Positions 24,550 through 32,982 of a DNA stretch of 46,966 nt are shown here, one piece after another. Within the stretch, counting starts at the first letter, position 1. Every line of letters starts with the position of its first letter. Origin of the DNA: Micavibrio_A sp035759665 (GTDB taxonomy: Bacteria; Pseudomonadota; Alphaproteobacteria; Micavibrionales; Micavibrionaceae); assembly GCA_035759665.1 (NCBI GenBank), contig DASTUM010000038.1:1-46966 (forward strand). The letters are read 5' to 3'. The position numbers and the translations under genes were made by a program. The notes beneath the pieces were generated by a model that worked only from the letters and a program-made list of their open reading frames with translations, was not told the DNA's origin and searched no databases.

Positions 24550-25422
24550 ATGTCCGATCTATTAAGCGAAAAAGGTGTCATTCCGGCAGAGGATGTCTAT
24601 TACCTTCTGGGCGGCGAGAATAAGGATAAAATTAAAATCCTGGACGCCACGTTCGGCGCCGTGCGCGGCCTTTCGCCCTACCAGGCCTTTCTCGGTACGC
24701 GCATCGAAAACGCACAATTCTTCGATATCGACGTCGTGGCGGATCAGGAAGCGCCGCTTCCGCATACGCTTCCCTCGCCCGAATATTTTGCCCAGTGCGT
24801 TTCCTCGATGGGCATCTCGAACGACGATCATGTCGTCATTTACGATCAAAGCGGGGCCTATATGGCATCGGCGCGCGCCTGGTGGATGTTCCGCGCCTTC
24901 GGCCATGATAAAGTCTATGTTCTGGACGGCGGCCTGAGCGCCTGGAAAGCCCGCGGTTTTCCTGTTTCCAGCGGCCCCGCCAAGGCGCCCGCGTCCGGCA
25001 ACTTTGAAGCCGAGTACCCTTCCGGCCTCGTCGTGAGTCGCAACGACATTATCGACAATCTCGAAACGGGGAGCTTTCTTGTCCTTGATGCCCGCCCCGC
25101 CGTGCGCTTTACCGGCCTTTCGCCCGAACCGCGCCCCGGCATGCGCGCCGGTCATATCCCCAAATCAATAAATCTACCCTTCGCCGAAATGCTGGACCCC
25201 AGCTCCATGTTCAAACCGGACAAGATTCTGGAGCATTTGTTCCGCGCCCGTGAACTGTCGCCCGACGCAAAACTGGCCGTATCCTGCGGCAGCGGCGTAA
25301 CCGCCTGCGTCGTAGCCCTCGCGCTTTTCAAGGCGCGGGGTCAGGAAGCGGCGATTTATGACGGGTCATGGAGTGAGTGGGGCGATAAAAATGCTGACAC
25401 CCCGATTGAAGTTTCTGCATAA
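24550..25422 (+). CDS. sseA: 3-mercaptopyruvate/thiosulfate sulfurtransferase
   Basis: Tandem rhodanese protein of 290 residues. The N-terminal inactive domain contains VVIYDQSGAYMASARAWWM; the C-terminal active domain has VSCGSGVTACVVALAL. The active-site loop CGSGVTA is of the mercaptopyruvate sulfurtransferase type (rhodaneses have a more basic loop). It transfers sulfur from 3-mercaptopyruvate to thiols or cyanide. GGGAGGGATC precedes the ATG. No close terminator; a 480-base gene-free stretch follows. Confidence 0.93.
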   Translation: MSDLLSEKGVIPAEDVYYLLGGENKDKIKILDATFGAVRGLSPYQAFLGTRIENAQFFDIDVVADQEAPLPHTLPSPEYFAQCVSSMGISNDDHVVIYDQSGAYMASARAWWMFRAFGHDKVYVLDGGLSAWKARGFPVSSGPAKAPASGNFEAEYPSGLVVSRNDIIDNLETGSFLVLDARPAVRFTGLSPEPRPGMRAGHIPKSINLPFAEMLDPSSMFKPDKILEHLFRARELSPDAKLAVSCGSGVTACVVALALFKARGQEAAIYDGSWSEWGDKNADTPIEVSA

Positions 25423-25695
25423 CTGCATTCTATTTTAAGTATATCTATATCCGTATTCAGTATTCACAGTAATTGAAACAAGCCCTTTTAAGGCCGCTTT
25501 GTCTTTTCTTAAGTTTATGTATTCGTTTCGTTAAGATTGATATTTTCAGAAAGTAATAAAGAATAGATTTTTACTATTTCATGTTGTTTTAAACCTTAAA
25601 CTACAATGATAACTAAACGGGATTGTATTCGATTACTATTTATTTATTAAAAACTTAGAAGAAATTGCGATAACTTGATTTATTTATTTTTTCTC
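25423..25695. other. AT-rich gene-free stretch
   Basis: About 270 bases with far lower GC than the rest of the window (for example TTTATTTATTAAAAACTTAG). No reading frame with coding character on either strand, no tRNA, and no cluster of DnaA boxes. It leads straight into the promoter at 25696 and may serve as an upstream AT element or be a decayed insert. Confidence 0.6.
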
Positions 25696-25724
25696 TTGCC
25701 AAACGCATGAATTCGTCGTATTAA
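25696..25724 (+). promoter_or_regulatory. Sigma-70-type promoter of a candidate small RNA
   Basis: TTGCCA (25696-25701), 17-base spacer, TATTAA (25719-25724). This is the closest thing to a consensus promoter in the window and has no reading frame behind it. Confidence 0.7.
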
Positions 25725-25730
25725 AGAGAC

Positions 25731-25788
25731 ACACACCCTCTATTACCGCCGTTTGTCCGGAGAGCTTCGGTTCTCCGGACCTTTTTTT
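25731..25788 (+). ncRNA. Candidate small RNA, about 58 nt
   Basis: The segment starts 6-7 bases after a good -10 box and ends in a terminator. A single-stranded leader (ACACACCCTCTATTACCGCC) is followed by a very stable hairpin closed by a cUUCGg tetraloop. There is no ATG with a usable frame. The family is not recognised. It could be a stand-alone sRNA. Reading it as the sseA terminator is less likely because it lies over 330 bases from that stop and has its own promoter. Confidence 0.55.
25755..25788 (+). terminator. Strong Rho-independent terminator with UUCG tetraloop
   Basis: GTCCGGAGAG and TTCTCCGGAC pair over about 10-11 base pairs around CTTCGG. A C and seven T follow (25782-25788). 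Confidence 0.93.
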
Positions 25789-25901
25789 GTCCAATTGAGG
25801 AAACCCTCTTGAGGTTTACCCCCTGAGACGAACTTGTTGTTGATCGGGAAGGGCAATGATCTCGTGGGATTTCAAGGCAAAAGGCCCAATGCAGTGCTAT
25901 A

Positions 25902-25978
<77 letters not shown>

Positions 25979-25990
25979 TTATGAAAGCGC

Positions 25991-26299
25991 CTATTTTGTA
26001 GCACTATCCTTTGGGGGAATGTAGCGGAAATTGTCGGTATAATTGCGCGGATGGATAATGCGGTCTTGCGGCGGGTCGAGCGTAAAGGCCCAGCCCTTTT
26101 CCTGCGCATAGGCCACGGCCTGCTCCTGTGTGGGAAATTTCAGCCGCACCTGGTTGTTGGTGTCGCCCGCGGCCGTCCAGCCCATGAGGGGTTCCGGCCC
26201 GCGCGGGGTTTCGTTTTCATACTCCAGAACCCAGGTTTTGGTCCTGGCGCGCCCGGATTGCATGGTGCTTTTAGAAGGTCTGTAAATACGTACTTTCAT
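25991..26299 (-). CDS. NDUFS4-family complex I accessory subunit
   Basis: Protein of 102 residues of the ETC complex I conserved-region family. It starts VRIYRPSKSTMQSGRARTK and contains WVLEYE, LMGWTAAGDTNNQVRLKF and AVAYAQEKGWAF, all characteristic of mitochondrial NDUFS4 and its alphaproteobacterial homologues. It is a supernumerary subunit near the NADH-oxidising arm. Presence supports an alphaproteobacterial origin. No nuo operon is in the window. Confidence 0.92.
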   Translation of the reverse strand: MKVRIYRPSKSTMQSGRARTKTWVLEYENETPRGPEPLMGWTAAGDTNNQVRLKFPTQEQAVAYAQEKGWAFTLDPPQDRIIHPRNYTDNFRYIPPKDSATK

Positions 26300-26384
26300 G
26301 GGATGATTATAGGCGGAATTTTAGCCCGATCCAGCGCCATTTTGCCTTGCCCCCGCAAAGCCCCTTAGTGTAAGACAAACCCGT

Positions 26385-26461
26385 CGGGGCGTAGCGCAGT
26401 CTGGTAGCGCATCTGCTTTGGGAGCAGAGGGCCGGAGGTTCGAATCCTCTCGCCCCGACCA
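26385..26461 (+). tRNA. tRNA-Pro (TGG)
   Basis: 77 bases. Acceptor CGGGGCG with CGCCCCG, D-arm GCGCAGTCTGGTAGCGC, anticodon TGG in TGCTTTGGGAGCA, T-arm GGAGGTTCGAATCCTC, encoded CCA. Confidence 0.97.
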
Positions 26462-26535
26462 TTTCCCCTCTTATTACAGAATCGCGATCGAGAAGATTCT
26501 AAGCCTCCTGATTTAAAAGCCGCGCGGCTATATAC

Positions 26536-27390
26536 CTAAAATCGCCCGGCGGCGTAATCGTTCATCGCTGCGCGTATTTCTTCTGCCGTGTTCATCACGA
26601 ACGGCCCGCGGCCGACGACAGGCTCGTCAATCGGCTCACCGCTCATCAAAAGGATGACGGCGTCTTTCCGGACATCGAATGAAATAGCATCTCCGCCCTG
26701 AGTGAAATGGACGATCTCGCGTCCATTTACGCCTTCGCCCTCTACCGAAATCCTGCCGGACAAAACCAGCAGCATGGCATTGTGACCGTCCGCAACGGGC
26801 AAGGTCACGCTTGACCCGGCCTTTACGCGCATGTCCCAGAGGTTGAGCGGCGTAAACGTTTTGGCCGCGCCCCGCACATCGCCATATTCACCGGCGATAA
26901 GGCGCATATGTCCCGCCCCGTTCGGCAAATCCGCAACAGGAATGCTCCGGTTCAATATCTCCTGATAACCGGGATCGCGCATTTTGTATCGGGCGGGAAG
27001 GTTGACCCATAGCTGAATCATTTCCAGCGTTCCGCCCTTGCGGGTGAACTCCATGCCGTGCATTTCTTCATGCAGGATACCGCGGGCGGCGGTCATCCAT
27101 TGGACATCGCCGGGGCCGCTTTTTCCGGCATTTCCGGCACTGTCCTTATGCTCGACTTCACCCTGATATACGATGGTCACGGTTTCAAAGCCGCGATGAG
27201 GATGTTTTTCAACGCCGCGCGGCTTGTCCGCCGGCTCGAAATCCGCAGGGCCGGCATGATCCAGAAGCAGGAACGGGCTTATCTCCGCACCGTCTTCGAA
27301 ATAGGAAAACATCGTGCTGACGGGAAAGCCGTCGCCGACCCAGTGCCCGCCGCCGCCGCGTTTTACGCGTGTCATTTTTTTGCTCGTCAT
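26536..27390 (-). CDS. Pirin family protein
   Basis: Bicupin protein of 284 residues. The metal-binding N-terminal cupin shows HPHRGFETVTIVYQGEVEH, LHEEMHG and a Pro/Gly-rich turn (GPGDVQWMTAARGILHEEM), with His and Glu ligands for iron. Bacterial pirins include quercetinases and modulators of metabolic enzymes; the specific role here is unknown. I chose the ATG at 27390 (MTSKKMTRVKRGGGG) because AAAGGA lies upstream at suitable distance. It is divergent from an HxlR regulator 99 bases away, probably its controller. Confidence 0.92.
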   Translation of the reverse strand: MTSKKMTRVKRGGGGHWVGDGFPVSTMFSYFEDGAEISPFLLLDHAGPADFEPADKPRGVEKHPHRGFETVTIVYQGEVEHKDSAGNAGKSGPGDVQWMTAARGILHEEMHGMEFTRKGGTLEMIQLWVNLPARYKMRDPGYQEILNRSIPVADLPNGAGHMRLIAGEYGDVRGAAKTFTPLNLWDMRVKAGSSVTLPVADGHNAMLLVLSGRISVEGEGVNGREIVHFTQGGDAISFDVRKDAVILLMSGEPIDEPVVGRGPFVMNTAEEIRAAMNDYAAGRF

Positions 27391-27444
27391 AGCCGTCCAT
27401 CCTTTCTTTTTCAGTCTGGAATGATAAGCTAGCTGGACACGATA

Positions 27445-27467
27445 CTTTTGCAAGTACGCACCAAAAG
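27445..27467. promoter_or_regulatory. Candidate operator between pirin and hxlR genes
   Basis: CTTTTGC and GCACCAAAAG form an imperfect palindrome (CTTTTG / CAAAAG with an 11-base centre) midway between the divergent starts. A dimeric HxlR protein could bind it. Confidence 0.4.
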
Positions 27468-27489
27468 GATACCGTAAAGGAAGCGCGCC

Positions 27490-27804
27490 ATGCCTCAAAA
27501 ACAGGTTTTCTGCCCCGTCGAAGTGACGCTGGAAGCGATCTCAGGCCGCTGGAAAGTCATGGTCATCCACCAGTTGTTGGAAGGCGCCAAACGATTCAAC
27601 CAATTGCAGCGCGAACTGAAAGGCGTCACGCACCGTACCTTGACCAAGCAGCTCCGTGAAATGGAAGAGCGCGGGTTAGTGATCCGCAAGGATTACGGTG
27701 AAATCCCGCCGCGTGTTGAATACTCCCTCTCCCCGCTTGGCAAAAGCCTGAGCCCGGTTTTGACGGCGATGCACGAATGGGGAGAAAAGCACGACCGCGG
27801 TTAA
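27490..27804 (+). CDS. HxlR-family winged-helix regulator
   Basis: Protein of 104 residues with the HxlR pattern: Cys8 in VFCPVEVTLEAISGRWKVM, then GAKRFNQLQRELKGVTHRTL (recognition helix region), MEERGLVIRKDY, and PPRVEYSLSPLG. Many family members sense quinones or electrophiles through the N-terminal Cys. Divergence from the pirin gene suggests it regulates that gene and itself. AAAGGAAGCGCGCC precedes the ATG. Confidence 0.93.
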   Translation: MPQKQVFCPVEVTLEAISGRWKVMVIHQLLEGAKRFNQLQRELKGVTHRTLTKQLREMEERGLVIRKDYGEIPPRVEYSLSPLGKSLSPVLTAMHEWGEKHDRG

Positions 27805-27830
27805 TCCCGAAAGGCGTGGGTCATGCTCTT

Positions 27831-28298
27831 CTAATTCAAATCGTTCCCGAAGAAAACATGGTGGACTTTATCGCCGGCCTTGATTCCGAGCGTCTTGGCG
27901 ACCCCGCCGTTCAGCTCCAGAACCGCGCGGGCGGGAACGCCCGATTTTATCGACGTCAGGTCGTTCGGAATGGCGCTGTCATGGATTTTGACGATAACGC
28001 CCTCTTCATCCATGAAAATCATGTCGAGCGGAATGAGCGTGTTCTTCATCCAGAAAGAACGCTCCATGAAATCATTGAAGAAGAAAAGCATCCCCGCATC
28101 CTTGGGCATCTCCGTGCGGTTCATCAGGCCCTGCGCCTGCTCCTGCGGCGTCACGGCAAGCTCGATTTTGAAATCATGGCGTGCGCCATCCTTCGTCACG
28201 ATAGAAAGGCGCTGCAAGGGATCTGCGTAGGCCGCCGCCTTGTTATCGCAGGCGGTGAGCGCCATAAACGCAAACAGGCACAAAAAGAAAGTTTTCAT
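27831..28298 (-). CDS. DUF192 lipoprotein
   Basis: Protein of 155 residues with a lipoprotein signal (LCLFAFMALTACDN, lipobox LTAC, Cys17). A DUF192 domain follows: ELAVTPQEQAQGLMNRTEMP, MLFFFNDFMERSFWMKNTLI, PLDMIFMD and AVLELNGG. The domain's function is unknown; it is widespread in exported proteins. It converges with the HxlR gene (26 bases between stops) and starts 10 bases after the hydrolase stop. Confidence 0.9.
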   Translation of the reverse strand: MKTFFLCLFAFMALTACDNKAAAYADPLQRLSIVTKDGARHDFKIELAVTPQEQAQGLMNRTEMPKDAGMLFFFNDFMERSFWMKNTLIPLDMIFMDEEGVIVKIHDSAIPNDLTSIKSGVPARAVLELNGGVAKTLGIKAGDKVHHVFFGNDLN

Positions 28299-28308
28299 GG
28301 GTATCCTC

Positions 28309-29115
28309 CTATTCGGATAACAGGCTGATGATCTTATCAGCCACGTGGAAGTCGTCCAGATTGTTATGATCTCCGCCTTCGATGACGATCAGCGATTTTG
28401 GCTCCGGTGCCGCCTTGAAAAGCGCCTCGCCTAGCCTGTGCGGGATAACCCTGTCCCGATCGCCGTAAATCAATATCAACGGCGATTTGATATCCTTGAT
28501 TTTGGGGATGTTCTCATACCGGTCCTTGATCAGCCATTTCACCGGAATATAGGGATAATGAAACGCGGCTGCGTCCATCGTCGATGTAAGCGGCGATTCA
28601 AGGATCAGGGTATGAAGCGACGGATATTCCTTCGCCATCTGAACGGCAGGGCCGGAGCCGATGGATTCCCCGTAAACGATGATGTTGTTCTCGGCAACAC
28701 CCTCGGCCTTCAGCCACTCGATAAAGGCGCGCCCGTCCTTGTATAGTCCCTGCTCCGTCGGCGCGCCGGGGTTGCCTGCATAGCCGCGATACTCCACGGC
28801 CAGCAGGCCGTATCCTTGTTTCAGGTAAGGGAGCGCGCGCCATGTCGTGATGCCTACATTGCTGGCATTGCCGTGAAACCAGACAATCGTCGGCTTCGAC
28901 GGCGGGTAAGGCGCCTTATGCCATCCGAACAATACAAGCCCGTCATCCGTTTTTACGGAGATTTCCTTGAGGCCGGCAACCCCTGCATCTTGTAAAGAAG
29001 GCTTTGCGGCGGATGTGATATACATCATGTTCCGCTGCATAAAAAAAGTCAGGCCGATCAAAACGGCATAGATAAAAAGGATCGAACAGACAAAGCCTGT
29101 CACCTTGCGCCTCAT
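28309..29115 (-). CDS. Membrane-anchored alpha/beta hydrolase (BEM46-like)
   Basis: Protein of 268 residues with one N-terminal transmembrane helix (about 6-26) and an alpha/beta hydrolase fold facing the periplasm or anchored there. Oxyanion loop WFHGNASN, nucleophile in VYGESIGSGPAV, acid in YGDRDRVIP, and His in EGGDHNNL. Substrate unknown; BEM46-type proteins are esterase-like. Its start overlaps the stop of the upstream ABC exporter by 4 bases, so the two are translated together and may work on the same lipid. Confidence 0.88.
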   Translation of the reverse strand: MRRKVTGFVCSILFIYAVLIGLTFFMQRNMMYITSAAKPSLQDAGVAGLKEISVKTDDGLVLFGWHKAPYPPSKPTIVWFHGNASNVGITTWRALPYLKQGYGLLAVEYRGYAGNPGAPTEQGLYKDGRAFIEWLKAEGVAENNIIVYGESIGSGPAVQMAKEYPSLHTLILESPLTSTMDAAAFHYPYIPVKWLIKDRYENIPKIKDIKSPLILIYGDRDRVIPHRLGEALFKAAPEPKSLIVIEGGDHNNLDDFHVADKIISLLSE

Positions 29116-30890
29116 CCGCGAAGACCCGCCCCGTGAATGCGGGCGTAAACGGCGCCCTGGCCGATCAGGTCATGGTGATCGCCGCGTTCGACGACACGCC
29201 CGTCTTCCAGCACGAGTATCTGGTCGGCGTTCTGCACCGTCGAGAGCCTGTGTGCGATGACAAGCGTCGTACGGCCTTTTTGCAATTCCGCAAGCGTGTT
29301 CTGAATGGCGCGCTCCGCCTCGTTGTCGAGCGCCGAAGTGGCCTCGTCGAGCAGTAAAATCGGCGCGTTGCGCAGGATGGCGCGGGCGATGGAGATACGC
29401 TGGCGTTGTCCGCCCGAAAGCTTGAACCCCTCTTCACCCAGGCGCGTGTCGTAGCCTTGCGGCAGGCGGCGGATAAAATCGTCAGCCTCGGCAGCGATGG
29501 CCGCCTTGATGATTTCGTCCTGATACGCGCCCTGACGGCCATAGCCGATATTCGCCCAGACCGTATCGTCGAAGATCGTGATGTCTTGCGATACGAGCGC
29601 GATATTCTGGCGAAGCGACGTCAGGGTCAACGAACGCACATCGTCGTTGCCGATCATCACGCGCCCCGCCGTGGGGTCGAAGAAGCGCGGGATCAGGTTC
29701 ATGATGGTGGTCTTGCCGCTGCCCGACGGGCCGACGAGCGCCGTGACTGTTCCGCCATATAGCGTAAAGCTCACGTCGTTCAGGGCTTTCTGCTCCTCGC
29801 CATCATATTGAAACTCGACGCTTTCGAACGTGATGTCCGGATGCTGGTAAGTCGCGACTTTCGCGTTCGCGACTTCACGCACGAACGGAGCGCGGTCCAT
29901 CATATCGAACACGCGATCCGCCGCGCCAAGCCCCGTCTGCATCGCGCCGTTGAGCTTCGCCAGCTTCTTGATAGGCTCATACGAGAGCGAGAATGCCGTG
30001 ATGAACGACATCAACTCGCCCGCCGTAGTCTCGCCTTTGGCCACGCTGTAGCCGCCATAGACGATGATCGCGAAAACGACGAGGCCGACGATGGTTTCGT
30101 TGAATGGCGTGGACAGGTTGTTGACGCGCACCGATTTAATGGTAAGTTCGCGCACCTTGTTGATGGCCTTGCCGGTGCGTTCCTTTTCGTAGCTTTCCAT
30201 GCCGAACGCCTTGACGATACGGATGCCCTGAAAAATCTGCGAGAGCATATCGGACAGCCGCGCCTGGTCTTCCTGAATTCGCCCCGACATTTTACGAAGG
30301 CGGCGTCCGACCCAGGCGATGAAAATTGCCGTAAACGGGAAGATCAGAAACGCGATGGAAGACAGAAACCAGTCTTGATAGAACATAACCCCGATCAGGA
30401 AGACAAGCGTGAGCATGTTCTTGCCAAGCCCCGTAATTCCTTCCGTCACCGCCGTGCGCATGACGTTGACGTCGTTGACGACGCGGGAGATGAGCTGCCC
30501 GCTTGGATTTTGCTGGAAAAAGCTCAAATCCAGATCGAGAAAACGCGAAAACATATCGTGCTGGATTTTCCCGACGATCATCTGCCCGACGCGGTTCATG
30601 ATGATTGTGTGCTCGTACGTCGCGATCCCCCGCAGGATAAAAATGACGAGAATGGCGCCGCCGAGCATCCATACCCTGCTGAGATTGCCGGCAGTCATGA
30701 CGTCGTCGATGACAGGTTCGATCATCGCCGCGAACCCGGCTGTCAGCCCGGCGGACATGAGCATGAAAAAAGTGGCAGCCGCCACGCGGGCTTTATGCAG
30801 CGCAACATATTCCGTAAGAATCCGGCGCATCAGCGCCCAGGTTTTCTGGCGCGACCTTGCCGTGCGCGGTTCTTCAAGCTTTTCTTTCAT
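29112..30890 (-). CDS. msbA: MsbA-type lipid ABC exporter (half-transporter)
   Basis: Protein of 592 residues with the membrane domain first (six predicted helices, about 35-320) and the ABC domain at about 350-592. Walker A GPSGSGKTT is at 387-395, the signature LSGGQRQRISIARA, Walker B ILLLDEATSALD, and H-loop VIAHRLSTV. By family it flips lipid A-core or phospholipid across the inner membrane as a homodimer. Whether it is the lipid A flippase or a paralogue cannot be settled without lpxK or other context. It is divergent from a patatin gene, with only 38 bases between. Confidence 0.88.
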   Translation of the reverse strand: MKEKLEEPRTARSRQKTWALMRRILTEYVALHKARVAAATFFMLMSAGLTAGFAAMIEPVIDDVMTAGNLSRVWMLGGAILVIFILRGIATYEHTIIMNRVGQMIVGKIQHDMFSRFLDLDLSFFQQNPSGQLISRVVNDVNVMRTAVTEGITGLGKNMLTLVFLIGVMFYQDWFLSSIAFLIFPFTAIFIAWVGRRLRKMSGRIQEDQARLSDMLSQIFQGIRIVKAFGMESYEKERTGKAINKVRELTIKSVRVNNLSTPFNETIVGLVVFAIIVYGGYSVAKGETTAGELMSFITAFSLSYEPIKKLAKLNGAMQTGLGAADRVFDMMDRAPFVREVANAKVATYQHPDITFESVEFQYDGEEQKALNDVSFTLYGGTVTALVGPSGSGKTTIMNLIPRFFDPTAGRVMIGNDDVRSLTLTSLRQNIALVSQDITIFDDTVWANIGYGRQGAYQDEIIKAAIAAEADDFIRRLPQGYDTRLGEEGFKLSGGQRQRISIARAILRNAPILLLDEATSALDNEAERAIQNTLAELQKGRTTLVIAHRLSTVQNADQILVLEDGRVVERGDHHDLIGQGAVYARIHGAGLRG

Positions 30891-30928
30891 AATTATGTGA
30901 TAGACTCATCACGTAGGACTGACAAGGC

Positions 30929-31960
30929 ATGAGCGCAGAATATACAGGGAAAAGCAGCGGAAATCATAAGGTTTCGAATGGAATTGGGCTCGCGCTCAGC
31001 GGGGGCATGGCCCGCGGTTTCGCGCATATCGGCGTCCTCAAAACTCTCGAAAGATATGGCATAAAACCCACAATCATAGCGGGAACATCCATCGGCGCTT
31101 TGGTGGGGGCCTGCTACCTGACCGGAAAGCTGGGCGAGCTAGAAGACTGGTCGCGCTCCCTCAACAGGTTCAAGATACTCTCCTATCTCGACCTGCGCGT
31201 GCGCAGCGCCGGGCTGATCGGCGGGCGCAAACTCAACGCGCTGCTTATCCAGAATTTCGGATCGCTGCGGATGGAGGATTTACCGCACAATTTTACGGTC
31301 ATCGCCGCCGACCTTGCCACCGGCCACGAAGTCTGGCTTACCGAAGGCGTTCTGATCGACACGATCCGTGCTTCCTTCGCCCTTCCGGGCGTGTTTCCGC
31401 CGGTGCAGATCGGAGGCCGCAATCTCGTGGACGGCGCACTCGTCAACCCCTGCCCGGTTTCCGTGTGCGGGGCGCACGGCGCGCGCATGACGATCGCCGT
31501 CGATCTGAACGCCGACATGATCGGCAAGGCGACGAAGCCTGGAAACAATTATCAGACCATCGCGGGCTTCGACCTCTTCAACGAACACGATGTTCCCGCC
31601 GAAAAACAGGCCCGCTTCCTGAGCAATCCCCTATCGAACAGGCTTTTCAGGCGCGAAGCGGCGGGGCCTAGCCTGTTCGGCGTCATGGTTTCCGCACTCG
31701 GCATCATGCAAGACCGCCTTACGCGCTCCCGCCTCGCTGGCGACCCGCCGGATATTCATATCAAACCGCAACTGGGCCATATCGGCATGCTGGAATTCGA
31801 AAAGGCCGACGAGCTGATCCGCCTTGGGGCGGAGGCTGCGGAGCGGATCATGCCCGACATTCTGGCCGCAGCGAAACTCTTCCTGCCGCCCGCGCAGCGC
31901 CCCGGCTACAAGCCGCCGGAAGACATGCCCTCTCAAACGGACGACGAAGAAGAAATTTAG
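30929..31960 (+). CDS. Patatin-like phospholipase (RssA type)
   Basis: Protein of 343 residues, cytoplasmic. The oxyanion motif is GGMARGFAHIGVL, the nucleophile Ser54 in GTSIGALVG, and the Asp partner in LVDGALVNP. Patatins hydrolyse acyl chains of phospholipids. The C-terminus is acidic (DDEEEI). The gene overlaps the convergent HAD gene by 4 bases. Substrate unknown. Proximity to an MsbA-type exporter and a membrane hydrolase suggests a lipid theme, but this is inference. Confidence 0.9.
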   Translation: MSAEYTGKSSGNHKVSNGIGLALSGGMARGFAHIGVLKTLERYGIKPTIIAGTSIGALVGACYLTGKLGELEDWSRSLNRFKILSYLDLRVRSAGLIGGRKLNALLIQNFGSLRMEDLPHNFTVIAADLATGHEVWLTEGVLIDTIRASFALPGVFPPVQIGGRNLVDGALVNPCPVSVCGAHGARMTIAVDLNADMIGKATKPGNNYQTIAGFDLFNEHDVPAEKQARFLSNPLSNRLFRREAAGPSLFGVMVSALGIMQDRLTRSRLAGDPPDIHIKPQLGHIGMLEFEKADELIRLGAEAAERIMPDILAAAKLFLPPAQRPGYKPPEDMPSQTDDEEEI

Positions 31961-32892
31961 GTCGTAGGCTGCTTGCGCTTCTTGTGCTTCCTGTCCGGAA
32001 GCGCCTTGCCCCAGCGCAGTTCGGGGGCCAGGTAAGTCGGCATCACGTTGTTGTAGACCGCGATCAGGTTCCTGAGCGCGTTGTTCATGTCCTTGGGCGT
32101 CTTGCAATGCGCGAAGTTCGCGGCATGCAGGCCGGAGCGGAACAGGCAGGTATCGATTCCCGATGCGCTCGCCCCGATAACGTCATGTGCCATCGTGTCG
32201 CCGAGCATCACCGTCTGCGCCGGATAAATATCCTTCTTTTGCAGATACTGAATGCAGTAATTGAAGATGAGCTTGTGCGGCTTGCCGATATAATTGACGA
32301 TCCCGCCCGAATCCTCGTAGCGGCGCGCCAGTAGCAGCGGCCCCGTTAGCAGCCCCGCCCCGATCATCGAAAGCGAATCCGGATTCTGGCAGAACGCCTT
32401 CAACCGTTTCTGGATCGCCTTGCGTATGATGGGATCGTAATCGACCAATGTCTTCCTTGGATAATCCATGCCAAGAATCAGGACGAAATCGGCATCGTCG
32501 ATCTCATCCACGATTTCGATGCCGCTGTCCTTGTAAACGTCTTCCTGACCGCGGCGACCGAAAATATAACAGCGTTTGCCGAGCTTCTCGAACGAGCCTT
32601 CCTTGCGGGAGTTGAACCCTTCCCACAAAACTTCGGCGGGCGTGACGATGGTGTTGTAAAGGCTCGGCCCCAGCCCCATTTTCTTGAGCTTCGCCTTGTT
32701 CTCTTCGGCGCGCTCGTCGGAATTGGAGAGTATCAGAATGGTCTTCTTGCGTTCCTTCAGTTCCTTCAGGCAATCGGCCGCGCCCGGAAACAGGTCTTCG
32801 CCGTCATGGAGCACGCCCCATTGATCGATGATAAACCCCATATAGCTGTCGGAGATATCGGATACCCCCTCACAGAATTTCGTCTTCGCCAT
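31957..32892 (-). CDS. HAD-superfamily class IIA hydrolase (TIGR01459)
   Basis: Protein of 311 residues. The first HAD motif has the special form FIIDQWGVLHDG (Asp-Gln-Trp in place of DxD). Motif II is ILILSNSDER, the lysine lies in IGKPHKLIF and motif III/IV is VMLGDTMAHDVIGASASG. The family is common in alphaproteobacteria and is related to NagD; the substrate is unknown. The C-terminus is Lys/Arg-rich. It lies upstream of nothing on its strand within 4 bases of the patatin end and downstream of the coiled-coil gene. Confidence 0.9.
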   Translation of the reverse strand: MAKTKFCEGVSDISDSYMGFIIDQWGVLHDGEDLFPGAADCLKELKERKKTILILSNSDERAEENKAKLKKMGLGPSLYNTIVTPAEVLWEGFNSRKEGSFEKLGKRCYIFGRRGQEDVYKDSGIEIVDEIDDADFVLILGMDYPRKTLVDYDPIIRKAIQKRLKAFCQNPDSLSMIGAGLLTGPLLLARRYEDSGGIVNYIGKPHKLIFNYCIQYLQKKDIYPAQTVMLGDTMAHDVIGASASGIDTCLFRSGLHAANFAHCKTPKDMNNALRNLIAVYNNVMPTYLAPELRWGKALPDRKHKKRKQPTT

Positions 32893-32982
32893 GTATTTAG
32901 AAGGCCTTTAAAAAGTGAACACGCCCTACGGCCTGTAGTATGGCCGTAAAGCGTTGTTCAATCAACCCGTTATTGGCGGGTG

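Noticed and set aside
25796..25901. Second small hairpin (AAACC..GGTTT) after the small RNA
   Set aside because: Only 5 base pairs and no T run; too weak to call.
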